A stretch of 64,000 nt of DNA, taken from NCBI GenBank assembly GCA_030690545.1, contig JAUYGN010000047.1:24518-88517 (forward strand), written 5' to 3'. A program made the position numbers and the translations under genes. The first letter of the stretch is position 1. Each line of letters opens with the position of its first letter. Origin of the DNA: Solirubrobacteraceae bacterium (GTDB lineage: Bacteria > Actinomycetota > Thermoleophilia > Solirubrobacterales > Solirubrobacteraceae). Below, piece by piece: positions 15,756 to 25,085 of the stretch. The notes beneath the pieces were generated by a model that did not search any database, was not told the DNA's origin, and worked only from the letters and a program-made list of their open reading frames with translations.

Positions 15756-17072
15756 TCATGTCGCGGGCGCGATGCCGGCCTTGGCCTGTGCCAGCCACAG
15801 CTCCGCCAGCTCGATCCGCTCGAGCACGCGTGCCTCCCAGTCGCGGTGCTGGGCGCGAAACGGCCCGGTCGCCCGGCCGAAGACGACGCCGGCGACGCGT
15901 CGACAGAGCTCGCCCGGATCGCAGATCGCCGCGAAGCTCGCGAACAGCTCGTCGCCGTAGCGAGCGAAGCGCTCAGCTCCGCGCGTCGCCGTGCGACCCG
16001 CCGTCCAGACGCGTCCCACGATCGTCGCGAGATCGTCGATCCGCTGGCCGGGCGCGACGCCGTCGAGGTCGACCAGCCCGGCGACCCGGCCGGCGTCGTC
16101 GACGATGATCTGCGCGTCGTGGAAGTCGCCGTGGGTCGTCACCAGCGGCGCGGGAGCGTCGTCGCCCAGCCGCGCGACGAAGCGGTCGATGCGCTCGGCG
16201 TGCCGCGGCAGGACCGCGCGCAGCATCCGGGCCTGCCGCCGAACCTTGGCCGTCGTCGTCGATGCCGGCGTGCCCGCGACCCCGGCCGGGGCCAGCCGAT
16301 CGAGCAGCTCGACGATCGCGGCCGGCTCGGGCACGACGCCCGAGCCCTTGCGCAGCCGCGCGCGCAGCGTGTCGCCGCGCAGGCCCTCGAGCACGACGAG
16401 TCCCAGCTCGTCGTCCATGAAGCGGCAGGCGGGCACCGGCGCCGCGGCGCCCAGCGCGCCGTGCACGGTCGCCAGCGCAGCCGCCCGCCCCGGGCGCACC
16501 ACCTTCCAGAACAGCGCGGGGCGATCCATCCGCACCCGGACCTGGCCGGCCGCCCTGGCAACGACGGCGCGCTCGCGATCGGAGCGCGCCCGCACGACCG
16601 CTCGGCGGCGCGGCCGATAGGCGAGCGTCTTGAGGTCGGGCACGAGGCTCCGCAGGCCCGCCGCCGCCCCGATCCGGGCGACATAGGCAGGATCCTCGAG
16701 GCGCTCGAGCCCCGGCAGGGCGGGATCGTCGGGGTAGCACCAGATCGCAATCGCGTCGTCCTCGGCGCGATCGAAGGCCGCGGCCAGCAGCTCCTTGCGG
16801 AGTCCGCGGTCCGCCCACTCGACGGTCCCCTCGAAGACGACCGACGCCATCCGGCCAGGGCGGTAGAGCACCTGCTTGCGCCGCAGCGCCTGGACGGCAC
16901 CGCCCCGGCCGGCCAGCCAACGGGCGACGAGCTCGGTCGCGCCGTCGCCGAGCAGGAGCGTCGCCGCGGCGAGGTCGTCGTCGATCGGCGAGGCCTCGTG
17001 CACCCACCGAAGTCTGCCAGCGCGCGGCGCGATCATCGGACGCACGTGCCCGAGCGCCCGTCCGGCGGGCAT
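15756..17072 (-). CDS. Phosphotransferase of the APH/choline-kinase fold
   Basis: 438 residues from the first ATG; ATG 17036 or a GTG near 17,000 are also possible starts. The C-terminal half has the aminoglycoside-phosphotransferase signature: THGDFHDAQIIVDD (catalytic Asp and Asn-like Gln) and GLVDLDGVAPGQRIDDLA (metal-binding Asp). The N-terminal half is a distant kinase N-lobe (VVFEGTVEWADR, PDLKTLAYRPRRRAVVRA). The substrate is unknown; antibiotics, sugars or lipids are all possible in this fold. It is divergent from the ECF sigma factor gene 65 bases away. Confidence 0.8.
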   Translation of the reverse strand: MPAGRALGHVRPMIAPRAGRLRWVHEASPIDDDLAAATLLLGDGATELVARWLAGRGGAVQALRRKQVLYRPGRMASVVFEGTVEWADRGLRKELLAAAFDRAEDDAIAIWCYPDDPALPGLERLEDPAYVARIGAAAGLRSLVPDLKTLAYRPRRRAVVRARSDRERAVVARAAGQVRVRMDRPALFWKVVRPGRAAALATVHGALGAAAPVPACRFMDDELGLVVLEGLRGDTLRARLRKGSGVVPEPAAIVELLDRLAPAGVAGTPASTTTAKVRRQARMLRAVLPRHAERIDRFVARLGDDAPAPLVTTHGDFHDAQIIVDDAGRVAGLVDLDGVAPGQRIDDLATIVGRVWTAGRTATRGAERFARYGDELFASFAAICDPGELCRRVAGVVFGRATGPFRAQHRDWEARVLERIELAELWLAQAKAGIAPAT

Positions 17073-17137
17073 GACCGGCGCGACCGAACGGCACGGTCGA
17101 CGTCACAGGTTTCGCGCCAGCGGCACAGTACAGGTGT

Positions 17138-17677
17138 ATGGAGCCGCGGCTTGGGCCATCGACGTTCGAGCAGTTGTGGAACGCTCATGCCGAGCGGCTG
17201 CTGGCGTTCTTCGCGCGACGCACGCTTGACCCCGAGGTGTCGCTGGACCTCGTCGCCGAGACGTTCGCCGCCGCGTTCGTCGGTCGCCGGCGCTTTCGCG
17301 GCTCGACCTCCGAGGACGAAGCGGCGTTCCTGCACGGGATCGCGCGCCGCCAGCTCGCGCACTGGTACCGGCGCGCGGCGGTGCAGCGCCGCGCGTCGGC
17401 GCGACTGGCGCTCGAGCGCCCGCTGATCGACGACGAGTCCTACGCCCGCATCGAGGAGCTCGCCCGCAGCGCTCCTCAGCGCGAGGCCGTCCGTGCCGCG
17501 CTCGAAGCGCTCGACGAGCAGCAGCGCCGCGTGCTGCGCCTGCGCATCGTCGAGGAGCGCGGCTATGCCGACGTCGCTGCGGCGCTGGGCACGAGCGAGC
17601 AGACGGCGCGTGCCCGCGTCTCGCGTGCGTTGCGGGCGCTCGATCGCGCACTGGCCGCGGCGGAGACGTCGGCATGA
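17138..17677 (+). CDS. ECF-type RNA polymerase sigma factor
   Basis: 179 residues. Region 2 is visible near the N-terminus (FEQLWNAHAERLLAFF, then DLVAETFAAAF) and region 4 near the C-terminus (LEALDEQQRRVLRLRIVEE, then YADVAAALGTSEQTARARV). These are the core-binding/-10 and -35 recognition parts of ECF sigma factors. The next gene starts inside its last codons (ATGA overlap) and encodes a short cytoplasmic N-terminus plus one membrane segment, the usual topology of an anti-sigma or co-regulated partner, although no zinc-binding anti-sigma motif is present. Confidence 0.9.
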   Translation: MEPRLGPSTFEQLWNAHAERLLAFFARRTLDPEVSLDLVAETFAAAFVGRRRFRGSTSEDEAAFLHGIARRQLAHWYRRAAVQRRASARLALERPLIDDESYARIEELARSAPQREAVRAALEALDEQQRRVLRLRIVEERGYADVAAALGTSEQTARARVSRALRALDRALAAAETSA

Positions 17678-18402
17678 GCGAGATCGCGGCACTCGACCGG
17701 CTGGGTGATCAGCTCGGGACCGCACTGCGCCGTGAGCTGCCGGCGATCCGCCGCCGGCGCCGGACGTTGCTGGCCGCAAGCCTGTTGAGCATCGCGATCG
17801 CGGTGCCGGCGGCGGGCGCGGCGACGAACTGGGCCGGACTGGCGGGCGGCGAGACGGCGCTCCCGACCCAGGTGCGTCCCGAGCTGCGAGCGACGGTCGC
17901 CGGGGGGCGCGACGCCGGCGGCCGCTGGCGCGTCGAGGCGTACCGCGCGGCGATCGGCGGACGTGGCTCGACCGTCGGCGTGTGCGTCTTCGCCAGCCGG
18001 CGCGACGGCGGCGGCGGGCGCTGCGTACCGGACGATGGGCTCGGGCCGCTGACCGTCGCCTCGGGAGGCGACGTCGGATTCGCGGGCGTCGCGGGCGGCG
18101 TCGCGCGCGGCGACGTCACGCGGGTCGAGGTGACGCTGCAGTCCTACGAGCGCCCGCGCGCGCGCACGGTGGTCGCGGTCACGCCCGGGCGCGCGCCCCG
18201 CGCGGCACTGCGCGCGCGCGATCTGCCCGAGGATCTGCGGCCGTTCGTCGTCCTCTTCACCCGCTTCGCGTCGCAGGCCGTCGGGATGCGCGCGCTCGAC
18301 GAGGCCGGACGGACGCTCGCCGTCTCCGGACGCCCGGCGGCCGCCGCCCCGGCGGCACGGGCCCGCCCGTCACCGATCACCGCACCGGAGGTCCGTCCAT
18401 GA
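17674..18402 (+). CDS. Single-pass membrane protein, sigma-factor partner candidate
   Basis: 242 residues: about 28 cytoplasmic residues rich in arginine, one membrane segment (LLAASLLSIAIAVPAAGAA), then an extracytoplasmic domain of about 190 residues with two cysteines (GVCVF, GRCVPDD) and a Pro/Ala-rich tail. It is coupled to the sigma gene by ATGA and to the next gene by another ATGA. The topology suits a sensor that could hold the sigma factor at the membrane, but it lacks the HxxxCxxC motif of ZAS anti-sigma factors, so the role is inferred from position. Confidence 0.65.
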   Translation: MSEIAALDRLGDQLGTALRRELPAIRRRRRTLLAASLLSIAIAVPAAGAATNWAGLAGGETALPTQVRPELRATVAGGRDAGGRWRVEAYRAAIGGRGSTVGVCVFASRRDGGGGRCVPDDGLGPLTVASGGDVGFAGVAGGVARGDVTRVEVTLQSYERPRARTVVAVTPGRAPRAALRARDLPEDLRPFVVLFTRFASQAVGMRALDEAGRTLAVSGRPAAAAPAARARPSPITAPEVRP

Positions 18403-19826
18403 AGCGCCTGCTCGCCGCGCCGATCCTCGTGCTGCTCGCGATGCTGGCGCTCGCCGGCGGCGTCGTGGTCGCCGTCGCGACCTCGCACGACGACGAGGCC
18501 GATCCCGCGCCGCCCGCCGCGACGCGAGACGTCGCGGGCGTCGTGTCGGTCGGTCGCCCGATCGCTCCCTACCGGGCCGGCGAGCCGCCGACGGGTCAGA
18601 TCGAGCTGCGCGTGCGCGACCCGGAGGGGGGCGCGCCGCATGCCGTGCTGTTTCACCGCCACGAAGACGTGCGCCGCGGCCGCACCGTGCGCTACCGCTG
18701 CTTCGAGGTCGGCCCCGAGCGCGCGATCCGCCGCTACCCGGTCGGCGACGGCGGCACGTGCAGCCCGGTCGGCACCGGGGCCGCAAGCCCACCTTGGAGC
18801 ATCTCGATCACCGAGAGCATCGCCGGCCCGATGATGCTGCACGGGTCGGCGGACGCGCGGGTGAAGCGACTGACCGTCGCCGGGCCGGGCGGCACGTTCA
18901 TCGTCCCACGCTCGCGCAGCGGCGCCTTCGCGGTCGCCTACGGAGGACGGGCGAGGGGTCGCGCCGTCCTGACCGCGACGCTCGCCGACGGGTCGAAGCG
19001 CTTCTTTCGCAGCCGGATCCCATCATCGAGACGGCCCGATGGCGCCGCCGTGGCCGCTGACCCCGGAGGCCTGCCCGCATGGTTCACGTCGGCGGCGGAG
19101 CGCACGGAGGGAGCGCGTCGCGGCCAGACCTGCCTGCAGGTCGCCCAGGAGCTCAACCTGCGCGAGCCGACACCCGGCCGCCGGGGCGGCAGCGTCCTGG
19201 CGCCGAGCTGTGGTGATCTCTCACGTCATCCCGTGTTCGCGCGCACCGTCAGGCTCGCGCCGTCGTCGCAGCCGGCCACGTTCGGTCCCGGTCGCTTCGC
19301 CGCGCGGCGGACGATCGTCGCCGGGGCCGCCGCGCAGTCCGTGCGGGGCGTCGCGATCGTCTCCCCCGCAGGTCGCCACGAGCTGCCCATCGCACCCGCC
19401 GGCCGGGCCTTCCTCGCCGTCCTGCCGGCGACGACGCGACCGGCCGACCTGACGCTCGAGGTGACGACCGCCGACGGTCGCGTGCAGCGCTTCGCCGATC
19501 CCGTCGCCGTCAACCGCGCGACGACCGCCAATCCGCCGCCGCGCCTGCGCGGCGGCGTGCGCCTGCGCCTCGACGGTGCCCGCCGCGTCGTGCTCAGCGC
19601 CCGCCTGACGGGGCCCGTGTCCAAGCGCTTGGAGATCACGTTCCGCGGTCGCGAGGTGCGGATGCGGCGCGCCGGCGGTCCGGCCGGCGCGCCGCTCTAC
19701 ACCGGTGTCTACGACGGCGATCGCGGCTCGCGGCGGCCGATCGTCGCGGGACGGCTGTATCGCCTCAGCGTCCAACTGTGCGGCGACAGCTGCTCGACGC
19801 TCTCGCGCCGATCTCGCCTGCGATGA
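18399..19826 (+). CDS. Exported or membrane-anchored protein of unknown function
   Basis: 475 residues from an ATG overlapping the previous stop. An N-terminal segment (LLAAPILVLLAMLALAGGVV) is a signal peptide or anchor. The rest contains two or three beta-rich modules with similar content to the previous gene's outer domain (GGTFIVPRSRSGAFAVAYGG; VSPAGRHELPIAPAGRAFL) and paired cysteines (CFEVGP, GGTCSP; CLQVAQEL, APSCGD; LCGDSC). Similar themes suggest that the two proteins are related by duplication. It closes the sigma-factor operon, followed by a hairpin. Confidence 0.65.
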   Translation: MKRLLAAPILVLLAMLALAGGVVVAVATSHDDEADPAPPAATRDVAGVVSVGRPIAPYRAGEPPTGQIELRVRDPEGGAPHAVLFHRHEDVRRGRTVRYRCFEVGPERAIRRYPVGDGGTCSPVGTGAASPPWSISITESIAGPMMLHGSADARVKRLTVAGPGGTFIVPRSRSGAFAVAYGGRARGRAVLTATLADGSKRFFRSRIPSSRRPDGAAVAADPGGLPAWFTSAAERTEGARRGQTCLQVAQELNLREPTPGRRGGSVLAPSCGDLSRHPVFARTVRLAPSSQPATFGPGRFAARRTIVAGAAAQSVRGVAIVSPAGRHELPIAPAGRAFLAVLPATTRPADLTLEVTTADGRVQRFADPVAVNRATTANPPPRLRGGVRLRLDGARRVVLSARLTGPVSKRLEITFRGREVRMRRAGGPAGAPLYTGVYDGDRGSRRPIVAGRLYRLSVQLCGDSCSTLSRRSRLR

Positions 19827-19839
19827 CGCGGACGGTCTG

Positions 19840-19860
19840 ACGGTCGGCGTGTCCGACCGT
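19840..19860 (+). terminator. Hairpin at the end of the sigma-factor operon
   Basis: ACGGTCGG / CCGACCGT with a 5-base loop, 13 bases after the stop. No U-tract. Confidence 0.65.
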
Positions 19861-20035
19861 CCGCACTGCGGGCGCGCCGCGCGAGGTGCGCCCGCTGCGC
19901 GCTGGACTCGAGACCTGACCCAGCGGGGGCGAGCTCGTCACGGTCGATCGGCTGACATCGTGACGATGTCGAGCGCGAAGCCCGCCGGGCAGGCGGCGCT
20001 CCGTGCGCGCAGATGCCGGTGGCGCGAGACGTCCG

Positions 20036-20419
20036 TCATCGAGGCACCACCGTGATCGGGCATCTCGGTCCAGGCGCCTGGGCGAGCCGGGCGTCGGCGG
20101 TCAGCAGCGGGCACGCGAGGGCCTCGGCCAACGCGACGTACGTCGCGTCAGATGCGGTCAGGGTGTCGCGCAGCTCCCAGAGCCGTGCCACGAGACCGAC
20201 GACGCTGAAGCGCCGCACCCCGAGTCGCACCCATCGGGCGAGCGCCGCCTGCGCCTCGTCGGCGCCGATCTGCCCGCCGATCACCTGGGCGCGCAGGGCA
20301 TCGGTGACATCCGAATCTGCGAGATGCGGGATCATCACCGTCTCGCGGGCAAGCGCGCGGCGCGCCGCTCCGTCGTTGCAGAGCGCGAGGACCGCCGCCG
20401 ACGCGTCGAGGACGATCAC
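20036..20419 (-). CDS. vapC: VapC-type PIN-domain ribonuclease toxin
   Basis: 127 residues with the PIN fold: catalytic Asp5 in IVLDASAA, and the downstream acidic residues in [14 protein letters not shown] and [12 protein letters not shown] toxins cut RNA, often tRNA, when released from their antitoxin. The gene starts inside the last codons of the antitoxin gene (4-base overlap), the standard VapBC order. Length and active-site residues are complete, so it should be functional. Confidence 0.9.
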   Translation of the reverse strand: MIVLDASAAVLALCNDGAARRALARETVMIPHLADSDVTDALRAQVIGGQIGADEAQAALARWVRLGVRRFSVVGLVARLWELRDTLTASDATYVALAEALACPLLTADARLAQAPGPRCPITVVPR

Positions 20420-20637
20420 CGGGCAGAGCGACCGGCGTCGAGCCCGGCGACGACGTCCGCGGCGGAGACGGCGAGATCAGGGAGATCCCACAGCAGCGCG
20501 GCGTTGTCGGCGCGCCGCGCGGCCTCGGTCAGCTCCCTGACGGCGAACGCCGAGACAGACAGCCCGTCGCGAGCCGCCAGCAACGCGAGCCGTTCGCTGA
20601 CGTGGTCCGGAACGTTGCGCAGGTACAGCGTCTTCAT
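20416..20637 (-). CDS. vapB: VapB-type ribbon-helix-helix antitoxin
   Basis: 73 residues beginning [20 protein letters not shown], a FitA/VapB ribbon-helix-helix DNA-binding domain, followed by a C-terminal segment ([19 protein letters not shown]) that would wrap the toxin. A 26-base near-palindrome lies directly against the start codon and is the likely autoregulatory operator. There is no separate ribosome-binding site between them, which suggests leaderless translation. Confidence 0.88.
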   Translation of the reverse strand: MKTLYLRNVPDHVSERLALLAARDGLSVSAFAVRELTEAARRADNAALLWDLPDLAVSAADVVAGLDAGRSAR

Positions 20638-20663
20638 GTCGCAGAATGCTAGCAGTATGCGAC
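20638..20663. promoter_or_regulatory. VapB operator palindrome
   Basis: Outer arms GTCGCA / TGCGAC and an inner perfect palindrome TGCTAGCA give 11 of 13 matched positions. It ends one base before the vapB ATG, so bound VapB would cover the transcription start. Confidence 0.75.
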
Positions 20664-20687
20664 GTCCAAACCACGGATGTGTCGCAG

Positions 20688-21362
20688 TCAGCTGGAGCCG
20701 GCGACCGCTGCCGCTGCCGCCGACGCCGCGACCGCCGCACCGACGTCGTCGACCGCGCGCTTCACCGCCGCGCCGACGGCGTTCGACGCGGCGATCTCCT
20801 TGGCCCGCGCCTTGGCGGCCCTGCCCTGACCTTTGGGCACCGTCGCCGGGACGAGGCCGATCGCGTGGATCAGCGCGACGAGGCGCGCGGTCGGCGGCGC
20901 CGGCTCGACTCCCTCGACGAGGGTCGCCTCGAGCCGGGCACGCAGCTCGCGCTCGGGGGCCGGATCGACCTCCGGGTAGCGCGTGCTCGGGATGATGCCA
21001 AGCGTCTTGTGACGCTTCTCGTCGAGCACGCCACGGCTCACGAGGCTGTCCGCGATCCGTCCCTTGAGCGGCTTCAGCGCGCGATCGCGGGGCAGCCGGT
21101 CGATCCAGTGCTTGGCCTTCTTCGGCGTCGCCTTCGCGCGAATCACGCCCAGCGTCTCGATCAGCAGCGGGTGCGACGGCTCGCCGGCGCCGTCGACGAC
21201 CTCGAGCGCATCGCCGGACTCGACGAGCGCGCCGGCGGCGATCAGGTCCAGCAGCAGGGCGCCCGCCAAGCCGGGATCGAGTGAGACCATGCTCGAGGTC
21301 GTGCCCTTGTCGTCGTCGAGCGCGATCAGCAGCAGCTCTTCGGCCAGCAGCACATCGGTCAT
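20688..21362 (-). CDS. GPP34/GOLPH3-domain protein
   Basis: 224 residues of the GPP34 family, recognised from [16 protein letters not shown], the [19 protein letters not shown] helix and the later [15 protein letters not shown]. In eukaryotes GOLPH3/Vps74 binds phosphoinositides and retains Golgi glycosyltransferases; many actinobacteria carry one or more copies whose role is largely unknown. The C-terminus is an Ala-rich helix. It is followed by recN on the same strand with a 50-base gap upstream, so the two may be cotranscribed. Confidence 0.85.
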   Translation of the reverse strand: MTDVLLAEELLLIALDDDKGTTSSMVSLDPGLAGALLLDLIAAGALVESGDALEVVDGAGEPSHPLLIETLGVIRAKATPKKAKHWIDRLPRDRALKPLKGRIADSLVSRGVLDEKRHKTLGIIPSTRYPEVDPAPERELRARLEATLVEGVEPAPPTARLVALIHAIGLVPATVPKGQGRAAKARAKEIAASNAVGAAVKRAVDDVGAAVAASAAAAAVAGSS

Positions 21363-21411
21363 GCGACCGGGGTGCCCGCCGGCGGTGGGGTCCTAACCGC
21401 TGCGCACCCGG

Positions 21412-23079
21412 TCACGCCGCGCGCAGCATCTCCTCGGCGTGGCGACGCGCGGTGCTGTCGGCGTCGCCGTCGGCGCCGAGCATCCGCACGAGCTCGTTGA
21501 CGACCTCGTCGTCGCGCAGCTCGCTGACCGTCGTCTGCGCCGGCGTGCGGGTCGCGTCCTTGGCGATCGAGAAGTGGCGCGCGGCGAGCGAGGCGACCTG
21601 TGGCAGGTGGGTGATGCAGATCACCTGGCGCTCGGCGGCGAGGTCGCGCAGCTGGTCGCCGACGGCGCGCGCGGTCTGCCCGCCGATGCCGGCGTCGACC
21701 TCGTCGAAGACGAGCGTCTCGCCGCCGCCGGCACCGGCCGCCGCGACGCCCATCAGCGCGAGCATGACGCGCGACAGCTCGCCGCCGGAGGCCGTCTCGC
21801 GCAGTGGGCCGGCGGGCACGCCCGGGTTGGGTGCGATCAGGAACTCGACGCCGTCGGCGCCCGTCGCCCCGGGCTCGCGCTCGGTCAGCTCGACCTCGAA
21901 CGCGGCACCCTTCATCGCGAGCTCGTCGAGCCGGACGCGGACGGCGCGCGCGAGCTTCGGGCCGGCCGCCGCGCGCGCCTTGTGCAGCGCCGCGCTGCCG
22001 GAGGCAAGCTGCGCGCGGGACTGCTCCAGGCGCGCGATCGCCTGCTCGATCGCGACCTCGGCGTCCGCCAGCTCCGCGCGCCGCGCGCGGCAGGTCTCGG
22101 CGTGCGCGAGCACCGCGGCGATCGTGCCGCCGTGCTTGCGCTCGAGGCGCTCGAGCGCGGTCAGGCGCTCCTCGACCGCATCGAGGCGGCCGGGCTCGGC
22201 GTCGAGCGCCTCGGCGTAGCTGCGCAGCTCGCGCGCGACGTCGCCGGTCTCGTAGGTCAGCGCGCGCCAGCGCTCGCCGAGCGCGTCGAGCGCGGGGTCG
22301 ATCCCGCGTGCCGCGAGCAGGCCGCGGCCGGCGGTCGCCAGCAGGCTCGCGATGCCCGACTCGTCGGCACCGGCGGCCTCGGCCGCCGCGAGCGAGGCGC
22401 CACGCAGCGCTTCGACGTGGCGCAGGCGCTCGCGTTCGGCGCGCAGCGCGATCGCCTCCTCCTCGCTGGGCTGCACGGCGTCGATCTCGGCGAGCTCGAA
22501 GTCGAGCAGGTCGAGCTCGCGCACCCGCGCGCCGGCCAGCTCGCGCAGCTCGTCGAGCGCCGCCTGCGCGTCGCGCGCGGCCGCGTATGCGGCGGCGACC
22601 TTCGCGCGGCGGCCGAGCTGCGCCTCGCCGCAGAAGCCGTCGAGGATGTCGAGCTGGGCGCCTGCGAGCGTCAGCTTGCGGTGCTCGTGCTGGCCGTAGA
22701 AGGTGATCAGCGGCTCGGCCAGCTCGCGCAGGTCGGCGACCGTCGCCGAGCGGCCGTTGACGAGCGCGCGCGTGCGCCCGTCGGCGCCGATCCGCCGCGC
22801 GAGGACGACCTCCTCGGCGTCGACGGGCAACCGCTCGCCAAGCTCGCAGCGCAGCATGTCGGGCAGCTCGAAGACGCCCTCGACGTAGGCCTCGGCCGCG
22901 CCGGGACGCACGATCCCCGGCTTCGCCCGGCCGCCGAGCAGCAGGTCGAGCGCGTGCGCGAGCACCGTCTTGCCGGCGCCCGTCTCCCCCGTCAGGACGT
23001 TCAGCCCGCGCGCCAGGCACAGCTCGGCCCGCTCGATCAGCAGGAGATTCTCGACGCGCAACTCGCAGAGCATCGCCAC
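21412..23079 (-). CDS. recN: DNA repair ATPase RecN
   Basis: 555 residues, close to the usual RecN length. The SMC-like ATPase begins with ENLLLIERAELCLARGLNVL and Walker A GETGAGKTV; coiled-coil arms occupy the middle; the C-terminal ATPase half has the ABC signature ASGGELSRVMLAL and Walker B TLVFDEVDAGIGG. RecN holds and processes double-strand breaks with RecA. It follows nadK and tlyA on the same strand, the classic actinobacterial tlyA-nadK-recN order. Confidence 0.95.
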   Translation of the reverse strand: MAMLCELRVENLLLIERAELCLARGLNVLTGETGAGKTVLAHALDLLLGGRAKPGIVRPGAAEAYVEGVFELPDMLRCELGERLPVDAEEVVLARRIGADGRTRALVNGRSATVADLRELAEPLITFYGQHEHRKLTLAGAQLDILDGFCGEAQLGRRAKVAAAYAAARDAQAALDELRELAGARVRELDLLDFELAEIDAVQPSEEEAIALRAERERLRHVEALRGASLAAAEAAGADESGIASLLATAGRGLLAARGIDPALDALGERWRALTYETGDVARELRSYAEALDAEPGRLDAVEERLTALERLERKHGGTIAAVLAHAETCRARRAELADAEVAIEQAIARLEQSRAQLASGSAALHKARAAAGPKLARAVRVRLDELAMKGAAFEVELTEREPGATGADGVEFLIAPNPGVPAGPLRETASGGELSRVMLALMGVAAAGAGGGETLVFDEVDAGIGGQTARAVGDQLRDLAAERQVICITHLPQVASLAARHFSIAKDATRTPAQTTVSELRDDEVVNELVRMLGADGDADSTARRHAEEMLRAA

Positions 23080-23207
23080 GGTCTAGCAGCGACGCCCGAC
23101 GGATCGCCGGTTTGCAGCACTTCCGTCGCAGCCCGCGAGCGCTGTCACGCCGATTGGCGCGGATCGCGTCCACGTCCGCGCCCGGGACACCGGGCCACGA
23201 GCGGGCG

Positions 23208-24074
23208 CTACGAGGACAGGCGTCCGAACTTCGCCCGCAGCCGCTTGTAGAACGACGACCCCGGCAGCTGTGCCAGCTGCGTCGCGTGCGGATCGAAGCG
23301 GGCGTGGATGTCCTCGCCCGGCGCGATCTCGCAGGCCGGGCGACCGTCGGCAGACACGTCGACGGCCTCGCGACCGCGGTTGGAGACCGTCAGCGTGTCG
23401 GCGGGCGCGACGACGAGCGCGCGCGCGGTCAGCGAGTGCGGCGCGATGAACGACACGCCGAAGCCCTCGACGCCCCAGGCCAGCACGGGGCCGCCGTTGG
23501 CGAGGTTGTAGCCCGTCGAGCCCGCCGGCGTGCAGACCGCGAGCCCGTCGCAGCGCACCGATCCGACCTCCTCGCCCTCGACTCCGTAGGCGAGCTGCGC
23601 CACGCGCCCGCCGACCTTGCGGTGAAACGAGATGTCGTTGATTGCCCGGTGCTCGGTCCCGCTGGCGCTCGTGAAGACGATCGCCGGCAGGTGCAGCACC
23701 TCGAACTCGCCGGCGAACGCGTGCTCGAAGCCGAACTCGTCGAGCTCCTCGGGCTCGACCGTGGCGAGGAATCCGACCTCGCCGAAGTTCACGGCGAAGA
23801 CGGGCACGTCGCTGCCCGCGAAGCGCCGCAGGCCCTCGAGTATCGTCCCGTCGCCGCCGAGCACGACGCACAGCGTGGGGTCGCCGATCGGATCGTCGTC
23901 GATCACGATCACGCCGTCGTCGCCGGGCTGCATGCCGTGCTTGCCTGCCTCGACGCGATCGAAGTGCAACGTCACCCCGCTGGCGCGGGCCGCCTCGACG
24001 AGTCGCGCCAGGGTCGGCGCGACCTCGTCCGGACGCCCGTGGGTCAGCACCGTGGCGAGCGTGCGCGAGCTCAC
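23208..24074 (-). CDS. nadK: NAD kinase
   Basis: 288 residues. The GGDGT nucleotide motif appears in CVVLGGDGTILEGL, followed by NFGEVGFLATVEP and the conserved CTPAGSTGYNLANGGP loop. It phosphorylates NAD to NADP in the cytosol. The start overlaps the tlyA stop by 4 bases. The family's usual NxGxLGFL has Val in place of Leu here, a conservative change. Confidence 0.95.
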   Translation of the reverse strand: MSSRTLATVLTHGRPDEVAPTLARLVEAARASGVTLHFDRVEAGKHGMQPGDDGVIVIDDDPIGDPTLCVVLGGDGTILEGLRRFAGSDVPVFAVNFGEVGFLATVEPEELDEFGFEHAFAGEFEVLHLPAIVFTSASGTEHRAINDISFHRKVGGRVAQLAYGVEGEEVGSVRCDGLAVCTPAGSTGYNLANGGPVLAWGVEGFGVSFIAPHSLTARALVVAPADTLTVSNRGREAVDVSADGRPACEIAPGEDIHARFDPHATQLAQLPGSSFYKRLRAKFGRLSS

Positions 24075-24865
24075 GGTTCGACCTCGCGCGCGGCGGCGTC
24101 GAGATCCGCGCCGACGGCGCCGGTTCGACCGGCCTCGGCCAGCCGGACGAAGCTCTCCTGGTTGCCCTTCGGGCCCGGCAGGCCGGAGGAGGCGAAGCCG
24201 AGCACCGCCGCGCCAAGCTCGCGCGCGCAGTCGGCGACCGCGACGAGCGCCGCCCGGCGCTGAGCCGGATCGCGCACGACGCCGCCCTTGCCGACCATCC
24301 CGCGGCCGGCCTCGAACTGCGGCTTGACCATCGCGAGCACGTCGTGCTCGGGGGCGGCGGCCGCCAACAGCGCCGGCAGCACCTTCGTCAGCGAGATGAA
24401 CGACACGTCGACGACGATGAGGTCCGGCGCGTAGGGCAGGTCGGCGGCGGCGATCGAGCGCGCGTTCGTGCGCTCGAGCACGGTCACGCGCTCGTCGGTC
24501 CGCAGCCGCCAGTGCAGCTCGCCGTAGGCGACGTCGAGCGTCGTGACGCGGGTCGCGCCGGCCTGCAGCAGGCAGTCTGTGAAGCCACCGGTCGACGCGC
24601 CGACGTCGAGGCAGTGCCGGCCGCCCGGATCGAGGCCGAAGCGCTCCAGCGCGTTGGCGAGCTTGATCCCCCCGCGCGAGACGAAGCGCGGCAGCTCGTC
24701 GACCGCGACGACGACATCCGGTGCGACGAGCTGGCCCGGCTTGAGCGCCCGCTCGTTGCCCGAGCCGAGGCGCACCTCGCCCGCCATCACCGATGCCGCC
24801 GCACGCGTGCGCGACGCGAACAGGCCGCGCTCGGCGAGGAGGGTGTCGAGCCGTACGCGCGCCAC
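24071..24865 (-). CDS. tlyA: TlyA-family rRNA 2'-O-methyltransferase
   Basis: 264 residues from a GTG at 24865 giving MARVRLDTLLAERGL; the longer frame upstream is not conserved in character. An N-terminal S4 RNA-binding domain (RLDTLLAERGLFASRTRAA) precedes an FtsJ-like methyltransferase with the SAM site HCLDVGASTGGFTDCLL and the later DVSFISLTKVLPAL and KPQFEAG. TlyA methylates 16S and 23S rRNA and affects capreomycin susceptibility in mycobacteria. First gene of the tlyA-nadK-recN run. Confidence 0.93.
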   Translation of the reverse strand: MARVRLDTLLAERGLFASRTRAAASVMAGEVRLGSGNERALKPGQLVAPDVVVAVDELPRFVSRGGIKLANALERFGLDPGGRHCLDVGASTGGFTDCLLQAGATRVTTLDVAYGELHWRLRTDERVTVLERTNARSIAAADLPYAPDLIVVDVSFISLTKVLPALLAAAAPEHDVLAMVKPQFEAGRGMVGKGGVVRDPAQRRAALVAVADCARELGAAVLGFASSGLPGPKGNQESFVRLAEAGRTGAVGADLDAAAREVEP

Positions 24866-25036
24866 GGAGCTCAACGGTACCCAGCAGTGCGTTGTGTGAC
24901 CACGCTCACCCACGACCGGCCGGCCGGCCAGGACACTGTCGGCGGTGGAGCGAGCAGGACGCCTCCGGGCAGCCTGCCGATGGACCCGACTCCCCCAGAC
25001 GCACCGACAACCACATAGCAGTGACTCTCCTCCCCG

Positions 25037-25065
25037 AAGCGGCCCGTCTCCCCGGCGGGCCGTTT
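25037..25065. terminator. Hairpin between the endopeptidase-like gene and tlyA
   Basis: CGGCCCG / CGGGCCG stem, extended by GAAG and TTTC, 21 bases after the minus-strand stop at 25,086. It separates the two minus-strand transcription units. Confidence 0.5.
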
Positions 25066-25085
25066 CACGTCCCGGCCGGATCCGC

